From Acinetobacter higginsii (GTDB lineage: Bacteria > Pseudomonadota > Gammaproteobacteria > Pseudomonadales > Moraxellaceae): DNA of 64,000 nucleotides. This document shows, piece by piece, positions 1 to 9,343 of this stretch (its first letter is position 1; the number at the start of each line of letters is the position of its first letter). The stretch covers positions 2,349,377 through 2,413,376 of the forward strand of contig NZ_KB850072.1 of assembly GCF_000369525.1 (NCBI RefSeq). Reading direction: 5' to 3'. The notes beneath the pieces are model-generated. The model ran no database searches and was not told where the DNA came from. It worked only from the letters and a program-made list of their open reading frames with translations. The position numbers were made by a program, and so were the translations under genes.

Positions 1-950
1 TAGAAAAATACAATGCGAAAACGGTTGGTGTGATTCGCTGGAATCAAGATAAAACATTGGATTTAGAACGTTTAATTTTGCCAATTTATAATGAACAAAA
101 ACAGATTGTGGCATGGTGTATTGCCCTGCCATTCCTACGTTCTGCTGAAATCACAGGTTTTAATGAGCACACCACCAATAGCCAAAATGCGATTGCTTAT
201 CTACACCAACAATTAATTGAAGAAGCTAAACGTCGTAAAACTGATGATCAGGCCCTGATTCTGATGTCACATGCGCATATGCAAGGTGGGGAAACTTCGG
301 ATTCAGAACGACCGATTATTATTGGTAATGAAGAAGCCCTATCTACAGCTCTGTTCGACGATAGCATTGATTATGTAGCACTGGGACATTTGCATAAACC
401 ACAAAAAGTACAGCATCCACATATTCGTTATAGCGGCTCACCAATTCCGCTGTCATTTAGCGAGATTAATTATAAGCACCAAGTGGTTGAAGTCACCATT
501 GATCCTAAAAAAAGTGAAGACTCGTTTGGCTTTGAAGCTTTAGCGATACCACGAAGTATTCAACTGCATAAAATTAAAGATGAACTCACTGTAGTCATGC
601 AACACCTTCGCAATCTGCCAAATGAACCGATCGAAAATATCGAGCATCGTGAATATGTCGATATCGAATATCACACCACGACGCCACCACAACCTAATCT
701 ACGACAACAATTTGAAGATGCTTTGCCGAAAGATCGTTATCGGCTGGTGCGCATTTCCAGACAATATCTACCCAGTGAAAGCAATGCTGAGAGCAAGCAG
801 AGTATTAGCTTAGAACCACCGACACCCGAAAAACTATTTCAGCAAATTTGGGAGAAAAAGGGCTATCACGCCGATGATGAAGTCACTCAGGACTTTATGA
901 GTTTGGTCGCAGAAGCGCAAAAGCAACTTGAAGATGATCAGACTGTTTAA
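1..950 (+). CDS. sbcD: Exonuclease subunit SbcD, 3' part (5' end outside window)
   Basis: Nuclease subunit of the SbcCD (Mre11-Rad50 type) complex, which cleaves DNA hairpins and processes blocked double-strand ends. The frame is open to the window edge, so the gene begins upstream and the GTG at 30 is not the start. The last metallophosphatase motifs are visible: a SHAH stretch at 267-278 and GHLH at 384-395, whose histidines bind the catalytic Mn ions. The rest matches the SbcD C-terminal capping region. The stop is 9 bases before sbcC, whose ribosome site TAAGGA overlaps this stop, so the two are co-translated. The first metal-binding motifs lie outside the window. Confidence 0.93.
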   Translation, partial: EKYNAKTVGVIRWNQDKTLDLERLILPIYNEQKQIVAWCIALPFLRSAEITGFNEHTTNSQNAIAYLHQQLIEEAKRRKTDDQALILMSHAHMQGGETSDSERPIIIGNEEALSTALFDDSIDYVALGHLHKPQKVQHPHIRYSGSPIPLSFSEINYKHQVVEVTIDPKKSEDSFGFEALAIPRSIQLHKIKDELTVVMQHLRNLPNEPIENIEHREYVDIEYHTTTPPQPNLRQQFEDALPKDRYRLVRISRQYLPSESNAESKQSISLEPPTPEKLFQQIWEKKGYHADDEVTQDFMSLVAEAQKQLEDDQTV

Positions 951-959
951 GGACTTGCC

Positions 960-3900
960 ATGAAAATTTTATCAATCCGACTGAAAAATTTGGCATCTCT
1001 GGCAGATGAGCATTTTATTGATTTTGAAACTGAGCCTTTGGCCAGTGCTGGACTGATTGCCATAGTCGGAAAAACAGGTGCGGGTAAATCTACGATTTTA
1101 GATGCCATGTGTCTGGCCTTATTTAATAAAATTCCCCGCCTCAAAGAAAGTGACGGCAAACTATTAGATGTCGATGGTTCGGAACTACTGACCAACTCCC
1201 CTTTAACGGTTTTACGTCGCGGCACAGGACATGGTTTTGCCGAACTGTGTTTTGTGGCACAAGACCAAAAGCATTACCTCGCACGTTGGGAGATTAAACG
1301 TGCCCGTGAAAATGCCAGTGGTAAACTGCAAAGTGTGCAACGCTCACTCAAATGCCTGACCGATGGCGTGGTGATTGCAGATAAAACCAAAGCGGTTGAA
1401 GCGCATATTCAACAGATTACTCAACTGAGTTTTGAGCAATTCACCCGTGCGGTACTGTTGGCACAGTCTGAAGTCACCGCATTTTTAAAAGCGCGTGATA
1501 ATGAGCGTGGTGAGTTACTCGAATATCTGACCAATTCCAGTATTTTTGCCAAGATTGGACAACTAGCTTATGCAAAGACCAAAGAAATAGCTGATCAGCG
1601 CAAGCAACTAGAAAATATGCTCGGTCATATTGAAATCCGTTCAGATGAAGAAGTTGCCGAATTACAGACTCAATTTCAGCAGATACAACAACAGGTTCAA
1701 CAGTTGGAAGCCGACAAAGTTCAGCTCAATCAACAGCAACAATGGTTTAAACAGCGACAGAAACTCGAAACTGAAATCACACTGAAACAACAACAGCATG
1801 ACATTCAAATTCAAGCACATCAGGCTTTAGCCGCAGATCGCAATCGACTCAGCCAACTCGAAACCTTTTCAGGCATTCGTCCGATTGTGTTCCAACAGCA
1901 ACAATTGGAAAAAGCACTGCAACAGCTTGAACCACAGATTCAACAAAAGCAGCAGCACTTTACGGCTTTAAGCACCCAATTTGAGCAAGAAAAAATAGCT
2001 TATACGCAGGCTGAAACGGCCTTACATCAATTTCAAAGCTTTGAACAAAACCATCAGCATGAACTCACTCAAGTGCGTAAATATGTACAGGAACGTGAAT
2101 ACATTGCCGATGAATATAAAAAAATCAAAGTTCGCTTAAACCAAAACGAAGCGCAACAACAACCTTTACTTGAGCAACAGCAGCAATTTGAACAAAGTCG
2201 CCACAGTCTATCCATACAACAACAGAGCTGTTCTGTACAACTGCAACAGAGTGCACAATTCTCTACTTTAGATAAAGGCTTGAATGCACATATTCAGCAG
2301 CTAAAGCAATTTATTCTACAATACCAAAAAGTCGAACAGAATTTAGGTTCGATTCAACAGGCTCAGTCCAAGCTTGAACAAGATCAGATCGTGTTGAATG
2401 AGCTCATTCAAAAATTTGGCACACCACAACAGATTGAAAGCCAGCTTGAACAGAAACAAAAACTCAGAGAACAGCAACAAGCCCGACTGAATCAACTGGA
2501 TCTGATTCAGCAAAAGTTACAGCATTATTTTGAGCTTAAAAAAGAACGTGATGAGCTAGGCGATAAGCTCAGTAGCACACAGCAACAACATCAGCAGCTT
2601 GACCAACAACTGCAAACTAGCCAAGGCGCATTCCAATCTGCCAAAAATGAACGGGAAAAGTTGCAGCTAATGTTGCAACAACAACGTTTATTACATGCTG
2701 AAAATATTGAACATCTCCGTGCAGAACTCAAACACGGCGAAGCCTGTCTGGTCTGTGGCAGCACCGAACACCCCTACCGTGATGATGCCAGTCAGCTCTC
2801 CAAAGCCTTGTATGAGCTGCAACAACAGCAAGAGCAACAGGCCATCCAAAAAGAGCAACAATGCTTTCAACTTTGGCAAAATACACAGCAGCAATTTACC
2901 CAGATTCGTACCGAACTGAAGCAATTGCAATCTGCCATGCAACAAGCAGATGACAAATTTAAGCTGCAACATCAGGAATTAGTCAAACATGCAGCACAGT
3001 TCGAGATGCTATTAGATTTAACTCAATCGCATGCGGAAATCACTACAGTTCAACAGCAATACATCAATGAGGCAACCCAGTTCAAACAGCAGATTGAAAT
3101 TGAATTACAGCAACTGCATCAGTCCAATAAAGACCACTATCACCTGACTCAAACGATTCAAAATATCCGCTATCAACTCGAAAGCGTACAGCAGTCACAA
3201 CAACAGATTCAACATGTTGTAGATTGCCTGAGCAGCGATGAACAAAACTCATGGCAACAGCAAACGCTGGGCTACAGCCAACAGCTAGCACAACGTTTAC
3301 AGCAACGTGTTCAACAGCTTGAACAAGCTGAAACACTCAGCAAACAACAACAGCAGCTTGAACAGCAACTGAATCTATTAAAGTCCAATTTAACCAGCTT
3401 GATCACTCAACATACTGAGTTTAGCCTGCAACTCAAAGACACCGAACTCAAAGGCAAACAAAACACAGAATCAGCGCATCAATTGATTGTGGCAATGACA
3501 GGTTTAACCGAACTCAAAGCCAATGAATGGTTAAACCAACACGATCAACAGCGTCAGCAACTCCAAAATCAATATCAGCAGATCAAGCAGCATTTTGAAC
3601 AGGCTCGTCAAAGCTTTGAACAGCAGAAAAATGAACTGGAACAGCTCAAAGCCCAACAGCAGCAACAACAATCTGCCCTTGCCCAATCTAAGACTGAAAT
3701 TCGAGCCTGGTTAGACCAGCATCCTGAATTTGAAGAGCATCAATTAGCTGATTTACTTGCTATTCGTGCTGAGCAAGAACAGCAAATACGAACATCGCTA
3801 CAACATGCAGAACGTTTGCTCAATGAGGCCGCCTCTGCATTGAAAACGCTGCAACAGCAATTACAGACACATCAGCAACAACAGCCCCCCATCGAACACA

Positions 3901-4556
3901 CCCAGTTGCTTGAGCACATCCATCTCAATCATGAAAAATTACAGCAGCAAGCTGAACAACGTGATCAGTTCAAACTGAAACTGGAACTACATCAGCAAAA
4001 TGTTGCCAAGCAAAAGCAATTTGCAGATCAGATCCAGCAGATTCAGCAACAGGAACATCGCTGGAATAAAATTTCCAGTTTGATTGGTGATTCTAAGGGT
4101 AAAGATTTCCGTGATTTAGCCCAGCAATATAATCTGGATATTCTGCTTGAATATGCCAATCAACAACTCAGCATGTTGTCACAGCGTTATACCTTAAAAC
4201 GTTTAGAGAACTCTCTCAGTCTAGCCATCATTGACCATGATATGGATGGAGAAACCCGTTCAGTGGCTTCTCTGTCTGGTGGTGAGTCCTTCCTCACTGC
4301 CCTTGCAATTTCTTTGGCAATTGCCAATATGGCCTCGGGTTCCATGAAAATCGAATCACTGTTTATTGATGAAGGTTTTGGGACGTTGGATGCCTCTTCG
4401 TTGCATATGGTGATGAATGCGCTAGATCAGCTGCAAAGCCAAGGCCGTAAAGTCGTATTGATTTCACATATTCAGGAAATGCATGAGCGTATTCCTGTAC
4501 AGATTCAGGTACAGCCAATTGGATCAGGTTCGAGTCGGATTGAAATTGTCGATTAA
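960..4556 (+). CDS. sbcC: Exonuclease subunit SbcC (Rad50-like SMC ATPase)
   Basis: ATPase and DNA-tethering partner of SbcD. The 1198 residues show an N-terminal ATPase lobe with Walker A GKTGAGKST near residues 37-45, two very long coiled-coil arms, a zinc-hook CLVC at 596-599 halfway along, and a C-terminal lobe with ABC signature SLSGGES at 1104-1110 and Walker B FIDEGFG at 1135-1141. Length is somewhat above E. coli SbcC (1048). The arms are extraordinarily glutamine-rich, written in CAA/CAG codons, yet motif order is intact. It follows sbcD directly. No clear terminator separates it from the HAD gene 39 bases on. Confidence 0.95.
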   Translation: MKILSIRLKNLASLADEHFIDFETEPLASAGLIAIVGKTGAGKSTILDAMCLALFNKIPRLKESDGKLLDVDGSELLTNSPLTVLRRGTGHGFAELCFVAQDQKHYLARWEIKRARENASGKLQSVQRSLKCLTDGVVIADKTKAVEAHIQQITQLSFEQFTRAVLLAQSEVTAFLKARDNERGELLEYLTNSSIFAKIGQLAYAKTKEIADQRKQLENMLGHIEIRSDEEVAELQTQFQQIQQQVQQLEADKVQLNQQQQWFKQRQKLETEITLKQQQHDIQIQAHQALAADRNRLSQLETFSGIRPIVFQQQQLEKALQQLEPQIQQKQQHFTALSTQFEQEKIAYTQAETALHQFQSFEQNHQHELTQVRKYVQEREYIADEYKKIKVRLNQNEAQQQPLLEQQQQFEQSRHSLSIQQQSCSVQLQQSAQFSTLDKGLNAHIQQLKQFILQYQKVEQNLGSIQQAQSKLEQDQIVLNELIQKFGTPQQIESQLEQKQKLREQQQARLNQLDLIQQKLQHYFELKKERDELGDKLSSTQQQHQQLDQQLQTSQGAFQSAKNEREKLQLMLQQQRLLHAENIEHLRAELKHGEACLVCGSTEHPYRDDASQLSKALYELQQQQEQQAIQKEQQCFQLWQNTQQQFTQIRTELKQLQSAMQQADDKFKLQHQELVKHAAQFEMLLDLTQSHAEITTVQQQYINEATQFKQQIEIELQQLHQSNKDHYHLTQTIQNIRYQLESVQQSQQQIQHVVDCLSSDEQNSWQQQTLGYSQQLAQRLQQRVQQLEQAETLSKQQQQLEQQLNLLKSNLTSLITQHTEFSLQLKDTELKGKQNTESAHQLIVAMTGLTELKANEWLNQHDQQRQQLQNQYQQIKQHFEQARQSFEQQKNELEQLKAQQQQQQSALAQSKTEIRAWLDQHPEFEEHQLADLLAIRAEQEQQIRTSLQHAERLLNEAASALKTLQQQLQTHQQQQPPIEHTQLLEHIHLNHEKLQQQAEQRDQFKLKLELHQQNVAKQKQFADQIQQIQQQEHRWNKISSLIGDSKGKDFRDLAQQYNLDILLEYANQQLSMLSQRYTLKRLENSLSLAIIDHDMDGETRSVASLSGGESFLTALAISLAIANMASGSMKIESLFIDEGFGTLDASSLHMVMNALDQLQSQGRKVVLISHIQEMHERIPVQIQVQPIGSGSSRIEIVD

Positions 4557-4595
4557 AGCATTATGATGATTAAATAATCACAATACTTAAATCAC

Positions 4596-5264
4596 ATGAA
4601 TCAGAATAAGGCGATTATTTTTGACCTCGATCAGACCTTACTAGATCGAACCACATCCTTGATAAAATTTCTCACGTGGCAGGTTAATTTCTTTCAATTG
4701 GTGCCTGCCTATGACAGAGAAAAATTTATCCAACGCTTTCTTGAATTGGATGATAATGGCAAAGTTTGGAAAGATCGTGTTTATGAAAATCTGATTCATG
4801 AATTTTCAATTCAACATCATTCTAAAGAAATCCTTTTAGCCAGTTATATCAATGATTTTAATAAATTTTCATGCTGCTTTGAACACGTGAAAAACATCAT
4901 CATCCAATTAAAACAGCAAGGCTATTTAATTGGATTAATCTCTAATGGCAGAACGCCCTTTCAAGAACATAATTTTTATGCACTAGGGCTGACTGAATTC
5001 TTTTCGAGCACCATTGTTTCCGAGGCAGTCGGACTTAGAAAACCAGATCCCGCAATTTTTCTATTATCTTGTCAGCAGCTTGGTGTTCACCCAAAAGATT
5101 GTATCTTTGTTGGAGATAATGAACTGGCAGACATACAAGGTGCAAAGTCTGTCGGGATGAAAACCATTTTCTTTCATCCCAATCCAGCGATTTCCTCAGC
5201 AATAGCTGATCAAAATCTTCATGATTTTAAAAACTTCATAGAAGCATTAAAAGGCTTAGATTAA
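4596..5264 (+). CDS. HAD-superfamily hydrolase, subclass IA
   Basis: Predicted cytosolic phosphatase of the haloacid dehalogenase superfamily, 222 residues. All four motifs are present: DLDQT with nucleophile D10 and D12, SNG at 116-118, a lysine in RKP at 148-150, and GDNELAD at 173-179. A helical cap between motifs I and II fits subclass IA (phosphoglycolate phosphatase, YjjG and epoxide-hydrolase-like members). The substrate cannot be told from sequence. It lies 39 bases after sbcC on the same strand and could be co-transcribed. It converges on the lipoprotein gene, with a hairpin at 5308-5325 between them. Confidence 0.85.
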   Translation: MNQNKAIIFDLDQTLLDRTTSLIKFLTWQVNFFQLVPAYDREKFIQRFLELDDNGKVWKDRVYENLIHEFSIQHHSKEILLASYINDFNKFSCCFEHVKNIIIQLKQQGYLIGLISNGRTPFQEHNFYALGLTEFFSSTIVSEAVGLRKPDPAIFLLSCQQLGVHPKDCIFVGDNELADIQGAKSVGMKTIFFHPNPAISSAIADQNLHDFKNFIEALKGLD

Positions 5265-5307
5265 ATCACTTCGAGAATAATAATCCCTTCAAGCTAACCA
5301 ATCTTTT

Positions 5308-5325
5308 AGGGATGTTTTCATCCCT
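5308..5325. terminator. Hairpin between convergent HAD and lipoprotein genes
   Basis: AGGGATG, a TTTT loop, then CATCCCT form a perfect 7-bp stem, followed on the plus strand by TATTC. It sits against the stop of the leftward lipoprotein gene. The T tract is poor in both directions, so function as a terminator is likely rather than certain. Confidence 0.45.
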
Positions 5326-6065
5326 TATTCATTCTTATCAGCGGGGAATGCCTTCGGTGGAGGAGCATATTTAGACGGCTTTTCTTCTGCGGCTGCATCA
5401 GCGGATTTCAGTGATTCAACTTGATAAATCGCTGTTCCAATAATGCCTGTATTCTGAATTGAACCATTATCCGAGTTTGCAGCATACGCATCTTCAGGCT
5501 TACTAAAGGTAAAAGAAGCGACAGCAGAGTCACTCTTACGGAAGCCTTCTATTGTAATTTCACTGTGGGGATGAAGCACATAACCTGCATTATTTCGTGA
5601 AGCAGCACTGCCGTCTAACACATCTATCCCATCAACACTTGCTACGACTTCATAGGTATTGTCGGTATGGTTTTCATATTTTAATTGGTAGCTTTGACCA
5701 TCTTTTGCTGAGAGATAATGGTTTTGACCGTCACGAGATAAGGCAAATGGTTGATCAGCATCATCAACAATAGAAAAACTAATTTTCCCTGCTGCCAACG
5801 AAATACTGTTAACGGTCTTGCCTTGATATTGTTTATTGGCATAACGAACTTGTGATTCAGCAATCGGTTGCTCGGTTAAACGGCTTAAATTTACCTCGGT
5901 CACATGCGAGCTAATCTCATCGCCCCATTTTGTACCAAGCTTTTCGTCTACAGCTACTTGAGCATTACTATCGCTCGCTTCTGCAGCCACATCATTCTGT
6001 TTTTTACTGCAAGCTGCTAAAAATAAACATAAAATAAAAGAGATTAAAAAATACAGTTTTTTCAT
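5325..6065 (-). CDS. Predicted lipoprotein of unknown function
   Basis: A 246-residue protein with a typical lipoprotein signal: a KK start, a hydrophobic stretch and the lipobox LAAC with cysteine 19, so it should be lipidated. The mature part is polar, rich in Ser, Asp and Ala, with beta-type segments and a proline- and lysine-rich tail (APPPKAFPADKNE). I recognise no catalytic motif and no family. It stands alone: the next gene upstream on its strand (YggS) ends 188 bases away, across an AT-rich gap with a perfect inverted repeat at 6114-6150. The lipoprotein call is firm; function is unknown. Confidence 0.75.
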   Translation of the reverse strand: MKKLYFLISFILCLFLAACSKKQNDVAAEASDSNAQVAVDEKLGTKWGDEISSHVTEVNLSRLTEQPIAESQVRYANKQYQGKTVNSISLAAGKISFSIVDDADQPFALSRDGQNHYLSAKDGQSYQLKYENHTDNTYEVVASVDGIDVLDGSAASRNNAGYVLHPHSEITIEGFRKSDSAVASFTFSKPEDAYAANSDNGSIQNTGIIGTAIYQVESLKSADAAAEEKPSKYAPPPKAFPADKNE

Positions 6066-6113
6066 TCTAAATATGATCCTAAATTCAATTTTTATCTTTG
6101 TAAAAAATAATCG

Positions 6114-6150
6114 TTATTCATTTATACCAATGTTCGATATAAATGAATAA
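6114..6150. repeat. Perfect 13-bp inverted repeat
   Basis: TTATTCATTTATA at 6114-6126 is repeated in inverse form at 6138-6150 with an 11-base spacer. It lies about 50 bases upstream of the lipoprotein start and 104 bases past the YggS stop. There is no following T run, so an operator is as likely as a transcription terminator. Confidence 0.5.
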
Positions 6151-6253
6151 ACAGGTTATCTTAATTTATGCCGTTTTTTTCAATAGCAAATATATTTTAT
6201 ATAATTGTAATTTGTTTTCTATTTCTGCGGATCTTTATTCAAACAGTTTTAGA

Positions 6254-6955
6254 TTAATTTGAATAATCCCGCGCGCCAAATAGCGCTGTCCCAACTCTAA
6301 CCATGGTTGAACCCGCTGCAATCGCAGCTTCCAGATCAGCCGACATCCCCATACTTAAAGTATCCCAATCTTGAAGTTGTGCATGCTGGGATTTCACCTG
6401 ATCAAATAATGCTTTGGCATCTGCAAATGCAGCATGATTTTCAGGCGCTGGAATGACCATCAAACCACGTAAACGAATATTAGGAAGCTGGCTGATTTGC
6501 TGAACCAGTTCAGCGGCTTCTTTTGGCTGGCAACCATCTTTTGAATCTTGCCCATCAATATTCACTTGCAAACAAATATTTAACGGCGCTTGCGATTCTA
6601 AACGCTGGCCAGATAAACGCTCGGCAATAATCAAACGGTCAACTCCATGTACCCAATCAAATTTCTCAGCCAGATGCTTGGTTTTATTACGCTGCACATG
6701 TCCAATAAAATGCCATTCGATCTCTAATTCTTTTAATTCCTCAATTTTTTCTAGTGCTTCCTGTAAATAGTTTTCACCAAAACTGCGCTGCCCGACTGCA
6801 TACATTTCGCGAAGGCTAGCACTGGGATGTGTCTTGGAAACCGCCAACAACTGCACTGTTGCAGGATCACGTTGAACACGCTGACAGGCTTGTTCTATTT
6901 GATTTAAAACAGATTGGCGGGATTGTTGCGATTGATTCATTGACACAGTTCTCAT
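6254..6955 (-). CDS. YggS/PROSC family PLP-binding protein
   Basis: Pyridoxal-phosphate homeostasis protein of the alanine-racemase-like TIM-barrel family. K41 in LLAVSKTHP is the PLP-linked lysine; FGENYLQE, HFIGHVQRNK and the C-terminal GMSADLEAA with VRVGTALFG complete the family signatures. The family binds PLP and buffers it; it has no confirmed enzymatic turnover. ATG at 6955 gives 233 residues; a second ATG at 6940 (MNQSQQ, after GAGAA) would remove five residues and is equally plausible. It is divergent from pilT-pilU, the arrangement known from Pseudomonas, but the proC gene usual downstream there is absent. Confidence 0.9.
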   Translation of the reverse strand: MRTVSMNQSQQSRQSVLNQIEQACQRVQRDPATVQLLAVSKTHPSASLREMYAVGQRSFGENYLQEALEKIEELKELEIEWHFIGHVQRNKTKHLAEKFDWVHGVDRLIIAERLSGQRLESQAPLNICLQVNIDGQDSKDGCQPKEAAELVQQISQLPNIRLRGLMVIPAPENHAAFADAKALFDQVKSQHAQLQDWDTLSMGMSADLEAAIAAGSTMVRVGTALFGARDYSN

Positions 6956-6992
6956 TTACGAAATCTTTTTTTGCTTTCCATTCTTTAAGGTG

Positions 6993-7021
6993 TTGGTAAG
7001 CCCGAATGAAAGCCTTATATT
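6993..7021 (+). promoter_or_regulatory. Predicted sigma-70 promoter of pilTU
   Basis: TTGGTA at 6993-6998 and TATATT at 7016-7021 are separated by exactly 17 bases, and lie 45 bases before the pilT start. Four of six and five of six consensus bases match. The ribosome site GGGGAAAT precedes the pilT ATG. Assigned by eye only. Confidence 0.5.
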
Positions 7022-7065
7022 ATTCTACAAAATAATGAGACATTTTAGTTTGTTTCGGGGAAATT

Positions 7066-8103
7066 ATGGATATTACAGAATTACTCGCCTTTTCAGTTAA
7101 AAACGGTGCTTCCGATTTACACCTTTCAGCGGGTATGCCTCCTATGATTCGTGTGGATGGTGAAGTTCGTCGTATTAACTTACCAGCACTTGAACATAAA
7201 GATGTACATCGCTTGGTGTACGACATTATGAATGATAAACAACGTCGTGACTTTGAAGAAGATTTAGAAACTGACTTTTCATTTGAAGTACCGAATATTG
7301 CTCGTTTCCGTGTTAACGCATTCAACCAAAACCGTGGTGCAGGTGCGGTGTTCCGTACCATTCCATCTAAAGTTTTGACCATGGAAGATTTAGGACTCGG
7401 CACAATTTTCAAAGAAATCTGTGATTATCCTCGTGGAATCGTACTCGTCACAGGCCCAACGGGTTCGGGTAAATCCACCACACTTGCAGCGATGATCGAC
7501 TATATTAACGAAAACCGTTATGACCATATTTTAACCGTCGAAGATCCAATTGAATTTGTACACCAATCGAAAAAATGCCTAATCAACCAACGTGAAGTAC
7601 ATCGCGATACACACGGCTTTAATGCAGCACTGCGTTCAGCATTGCGTGAAGACCCTGACATTATTCTGGTCGGTGAGATGCGTGACTTAGAAACCATCCG
7701 CTTGGCACTGACCGCTGCGGAAACAGGTCACTTGGTGTTTGGTACACTGCATACCACCTCTGCGGCGAAAACCATTGACCGTGTTATCGACGTATTCCCA
7801 GCAGAAGAAAAAGACATGGTACGTGCCATGCTATCTGAATCTCTACAAGCCGTGATTTCTCAAACACTATTGAAAAAGAATGGTGGTGGTCGTGTGGCTG
7901 CACATGAAATCATGATCGGTATTCCTGCGATTCGTAACCTTGTGCGTGAAAACAAAGTTGCACAAATGTATTCTGCGATCCAAACAGGTGCCAACTACGG
8001 TATGACCACTTTGGATCAAAGCCTGAAAACGCTGGTGTCTAAAGGCTTAATTAGCCCACAAACTGCTCGTACTGTTGCAAAACAACCCGAATCATTCCTA
8101 TAA
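7066..8103 (+). CDS. pilT: Type IV pilus retraction ATPase PilT
   Basis: Cytoplasmic hexameric motor that depolymerises type IV pili, driving twitching motility and DNA uptake. The 345 residues carry an N-terminal PAS-like domain, Walker A GPTGSGKST at 130-138, the acidic Asp/Walker B region, histidine boxes (ETGHLVFGTLHT) and the AIRNLVRE motif at 288-295, which is required for retraction in PilT proteins. Length is normal. pilU follows after 24 bases, so the two form an operon. Pilus assembly genes are not in this window. Confidence 0.97.
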   Translation: MDITELLAFSVKNGASDLHLSAGMPPMIRVDGEVRRINLPALEHKDVHRLVYDIMNDKQRRDFEEDLETDFSFEVPNIARFRVNAFNQNRGAGAVFRTIPSKVLTMEDLGLGTIFKEICDYPRGIVLVTGPTGSGKSTTLAAMIDYINENRYDHILTVEDPIEFVHQSKKCLINQREVHRDTHGFNAALRSALREDPDIILVGEMRDLETIRLALTAAETGHLVFGTLHTTSAAKTIDRVIDVFPAEEKDMVRAMLSESLQAVISQTLLKKNGGGRVAAHEIMIGIPAIRNLVRENKVAQMYSAIQTGANYGMTTLDQSLKTLVSKGLISPQTARTVAKQPESFL

Positions 8104-8127
8104 GAATAAATGGATTAGAGAAATATC

Positions 8128-9246
8128 ATGGATTTTAATGATTTACTCAACTTGATGATTCAACAAAATGCATCGGACTTATTTGTCACTGCGGATGTTG
8201 AACCCTCAATGAAAATTAACGGGCAGATCGTGCCTGTTTCCAAATCGAAACTTTCAGGGGAAATTGTGGGTCAACTGGTTCAATCCATTATGACCGACAA
8301 ACAGCGTAAAGAATTTGCAGAGACACGTGAATGTAACTTCGCGATCATGAATCGTGAAAAGACAGCGCGTTTCCGTGTCAGTGCTTTTCAACAACGTGAT
8401 ATGCCAGGCATGGTATTGCGTAAGATCGAAACCCATATTCCAAGCATGGATGATCTAAAACTGCCAGAAGTGCTGAAAGAATTGGCGATGACCAAACGTG
8501 GCATCATTATCTTTGTTGGTGCAACAGGGACAGGTAAATCGACCTCTCTTGCGTCAATGATTGGTTTCCGTAATCAAAATTCCAAAGGTCATATCATCAC
8601 CATTGAAGACCCGATCGAATTTGTGCATCAACATGCAGGCTGTATTGTGACGCAGCGTGAAGTCGGGATTGATACCGATTCATTTGAAATTGCACTGAAG
8701 AATACACTACGTCAGGCACCAGATGTGATCTTGATTGGTGAGATTCGTTCACGTGAAACCATGGACTATGCCATCGCTTTCGCCGAAACAGGTCACTTGG
8801 TCCTCGCTACCCTGCATGCCAACAACGCCAACCAAGCCCTCGATCGTATCATTCACTTCTTTGAAGCAGACCGTCATAGCCAGCTTTATATGGATTTGTC
8901 GCTGAACTTAAAAGCACTCGTCGCTCAGCAGTTGATTCCAACACCAGATGGTAATTCACGTCGTGCTGCGATTGAGATTTTGATCAATACACCACTTTTG
9001 GCAGATTATATCCGTAAGGGTGAAATTCATGAGATTAAAGATCTGATGAAACGTTCACGTGAGTTGGGTATGCAAACCTTTGACCAAGCCTTATTTGATC
9101 TTTATAAAGCGGGGCAAATTACCTATAAAGATGCTTTAAAACATGCGGATTCGCCAAACGACTTACGCCTCACCATCAAACTGTCAGAAGAAGGTGCAGA
9201 CCAGTTATTGAGTGCCAGCCGCAACATCACCTTTGATGGTCAGTAA
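8128..9246 (+). CDS. pilU: PilT-dependent retraction ATPase PilU
   Basis: Second retraction motor, working with PilT to raise retraction force. The 372-residue protein has the same layout: Walker A GATGTGKST at 131-139, EDPIEFVH, and the ETGHLVLATLHANN histidine box. In place of the PilT AIRNLVRE it has a diverged stretch (AAIEILINTPLLADYIRKGE), which is typical of PilU. A tail of about 25 residues extends beyond PilT. It is the last gene of the pilTU operon and is followed by a strong hairpin terminator. Confidence 0.96.
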   Translation: MDFNDLLNLMIQQNASDLFVTADVEPSMKINGQIVPVSKSKLSGEIVGQLVQSIMTDKQRKEFAETRECNFAIMNREKTARFRVSAFQQRDMPGMVLRKIETHIPSMDDLKLPEVLKELAMTKRGIIIFVGATGTGKSTSLASMIGFRNQNSKGHIITIEDPIEFVHQHAGCIVTQREVGIDTDSFEIALKNTLRQAPDVILIGEIRSRETMDYAIAFAETGHLVLATLHANNANQALDRIIHFFEADRHSQLYMDLSLNLKALVAQQLIPTPDGNSRRAAIEILINTPLLADYIRKGEIHEIKDLMKRSRELGMQTFDQALFDLYKAGQITYKDALKHADSPNDLRLTIKLSEEGADQLLSASRNITFDGQ

Positions 9247-9262
9247 TTCAAATTAAGCCATT

Positions 9263-9297
9263 AAAAAAGGGAAGGTTTTTGTAACCTTCCCTTTTTT
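9263..9297 (+). terminator. Rho-independent terminator after pilU
   Basis: AAGGGAAGGTT, a short loop, then AACCTTCCCTTTTTT. It has A and T tracts on both sides, so it could also serve leftward transcription leaving fur. Confidence 0.9.
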
Positions 9298-9343
9298 ATT
9301 TGTTCAATTTTCGTGAACACTTAGATTTTTTACTCAATACAAC

